64,000 nt of DNA, from assembly GCA_937892155.1 (NCBI GenBank), contig CALAUG010000039.1:40407-104406 (forward strand), written 5' to 3'. The translations under genes and the position numbers were made by a program. The notes under the pieces are model-generated. The model ran no database searches, was not told where the DNA came from, and saw only the letters and a program-made list of their open reading frames with translations. Below are positions 63,218-64,000 of the stretch, piece by piece. Position 1 is the first letter of the stretch. Each line of letters opens with the position of its first letter. The stretch is from an uncultured Bacteroidales bacterium. GTDB lineage: Bacteria; Bacteroidota; Bacteroidia; Bacteroidales; UBA1715.

Positions 63218-64000
63218 GATTTTCTTGCTTTAGTTCCTCAATCTGTTTCTGCAAATCTATAATATATAGTGTCAACTCTTCAATTTTTTGAAGAAGAAGA
63301 TTATCCATTTCTCCAACCTTGTAGCCATTCTCCTTGAATTCCCTTGCAGAAGGGATATCGGGTAGGTGCTTATTTTCGGTAACGTATGCTTCCACTTCCG
63401 AAAGTGGTTTGAGATTGTAGGTTGGTTCAAACACATAATCGGAAGAAGGAACATCTGCCATAACTTTGAGTTCTTCACAAAGAATACCGCTGTTAACGGC
63501 TAATTTGTAAGTATAGTCGGGGGTTGCACCATTTATTGCTATTCGTGAACAATACGTTGTTCCAGTAAAATAACCATTAATTGTATTTATAGAAGTGTTT
63601 GCCGTGAAGTTTTTTGCAAAAATTGTATCCGTACAAGAAATCTGACCCTCGGTTATAAGATTTCCATTAGGTAATAACTGAAAATCTTTTCCTGCATGAC
63701 TAGCATCACATTCAAACAAGAATTCTCCATAGCCAATGGATGTTTTATTTCTTGGGGCAGGCACCAACCTATCGAAAAACAAACCGTCGGTATTTAACAC
63801 AACCGTATTCCCAGGATATTGATTGTTATATAATCCTGTCAATCTTACTTCTGAGTTTTTCAAACTTAAATATGGTTTTCTATCTTCTGTTGGCAAAATG
63901 CGCGTCAATCCATATCTATAAATCGTATCGGCAGTTGTTGTGCTGCCACTCCATTGTTGTGCACCAGCAAACAAAGCACTCATTCCTAAGAATGTTGTTA
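63210..64000 (-). CDS. coiled-coil surface protein, tail-fibre-like paralogue, 5' end outside window
   Basis: At least 257 residues, with the frame open to the window edge, so the true start (MKRLLLTTFLG-like) lies to the right. It closely resembles the 60744 copy: QQWSGSTTTADTIYRYGLTR, NGYFTGTTYCSRIAINGA, ELKVMADVPSSDYVFEPTYN and LPDIPSAREFKENGYKVGEM, ending IDLQKQIEELKQENHE. The C-terminus is the most conserved, and probably assembles as an oligomeric coiled coil. It overlaps the next gene by 8 bases. The first 5' codons seen here are in frame, unlike in the other copy. Confidence 0.8.
   Translation of the reverse strand, partial: TTFLGMSALFAGAQQWSGSTTTADTIYRYGLTRILPTEDRKPYLSLKNSEVRLTGLYNNQYPGNTVVLNTDGLFFDRLVPAPRNKTSIGYGEFLFECDASHAGKDFQLLPNGNLITEGQISCTDTIFAKNFTANTSINTINGYFTGTTYCSRIAINGATPDYTYKLAVNSGILCEELKVMADVPSSDYVFEPTYNLKPLSEVEAYVTENKHLPDIPSAREFKENGYKVGEMDNLLLQKIEELTLYIIDLQKQIEELKQENHE

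Noticed and set aside
60744..63983. Phage tail-fibre cluster or prophage
   Set aside because: No capsid, terminase, tail or integrase genes accompany the tail-fibre-like proteins; the neighbours are T9SS and outer-membrane genes.

Overview
The window reads as chromosomal DNA of an AT-rich member of Bacteroidota, probably Bacteroidales. Evidence: four proteins end in type IX secretion (T9SS) type-A sorting domains; several genes follow the Bacteroidota -7 element TAnnTTTG; there are many SpII lipoproteins, FISUMP-domain lipoproteins, a PagL-type lipid A deacylase, a FadL-family porin, a GH9 cellulase and an archaeal/eukaryotic-type prolyl-tRNA synthetase. An anaerobic, plant-polymer-rich or gut habitat is inferred, not shown.

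Layout. 1-4.1 kb (minus): housekeeping cluster nusB, DUF1573 lipoprotein, yajC, ybbR, coaE and a TerB/DnaJ protein. 4.2-12.6 kb (plus): seven closely spaced envelope genes (LysM/receptor-like protein, MATE pump, cytidylate-kinase-like protein, PagL, PBP4, SDR, double VOC) closed by a strong hairpin. 12.6-24.9 kb: a secreted MORN/leucine-rich protein ending in a Hint autoprocessing domain, a small ferredoxin, a MerR-GyrI regulator, a partner-switching pair (STAS plus SpoIIE phosphatase fused to a kinase), a GH9 endoglucanase with a gene remnant behind it, metA, a BatE-like protein, and a sugar:cation symporter with a FISUMP lipoprotein. 24.9-28.2 kb: accessory segment with a truncated and a near-complete copy of one IS (IS1249-like) on either side of a VapBC-type pair translationally coupled to a FISUMP lipoprotein. 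28.2-44.4 kb: a very large GLUG/SprB-repeat T9SS protein, serC-serA-DUF1015, ilvC, another T9SS protein, a FadL-like porin and a Tyr/Ser-rich repeat lipoprotein. 44.4-56 kb: proS, tRNA-Arg, an IS end relic, class II aldolase, an acetolactate decarboxylase lipoprotein, a stefin-like cystatin lipoprotein, a Pif1/RecD-like helicase, a lysozyme-like protein, an MFS transporter, and a second partner-switching operon that includes a SpoT-like HD protein. 56-64 kb: an IS30 element, a frameshifted lipoprotein, and two related surface cassettes read leftwards (coiled-coil surface protein, beta-barrel, subtilase; and coiled-coil surface protein, prodomain-only T9SS protein, beta-barrel).

The most novel material is surface biology: the duplicated subtilase/orphan-prodomain cassette at the right end, the cystatin-like lipoprotein, and the Hint-terminated protein. 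Together they suggest control of proteolysis at the cell surface. Intergenic 7-bp-period repeats recur at several loci. No CRISPR array, rRNA, prophage or replication origin was seen.
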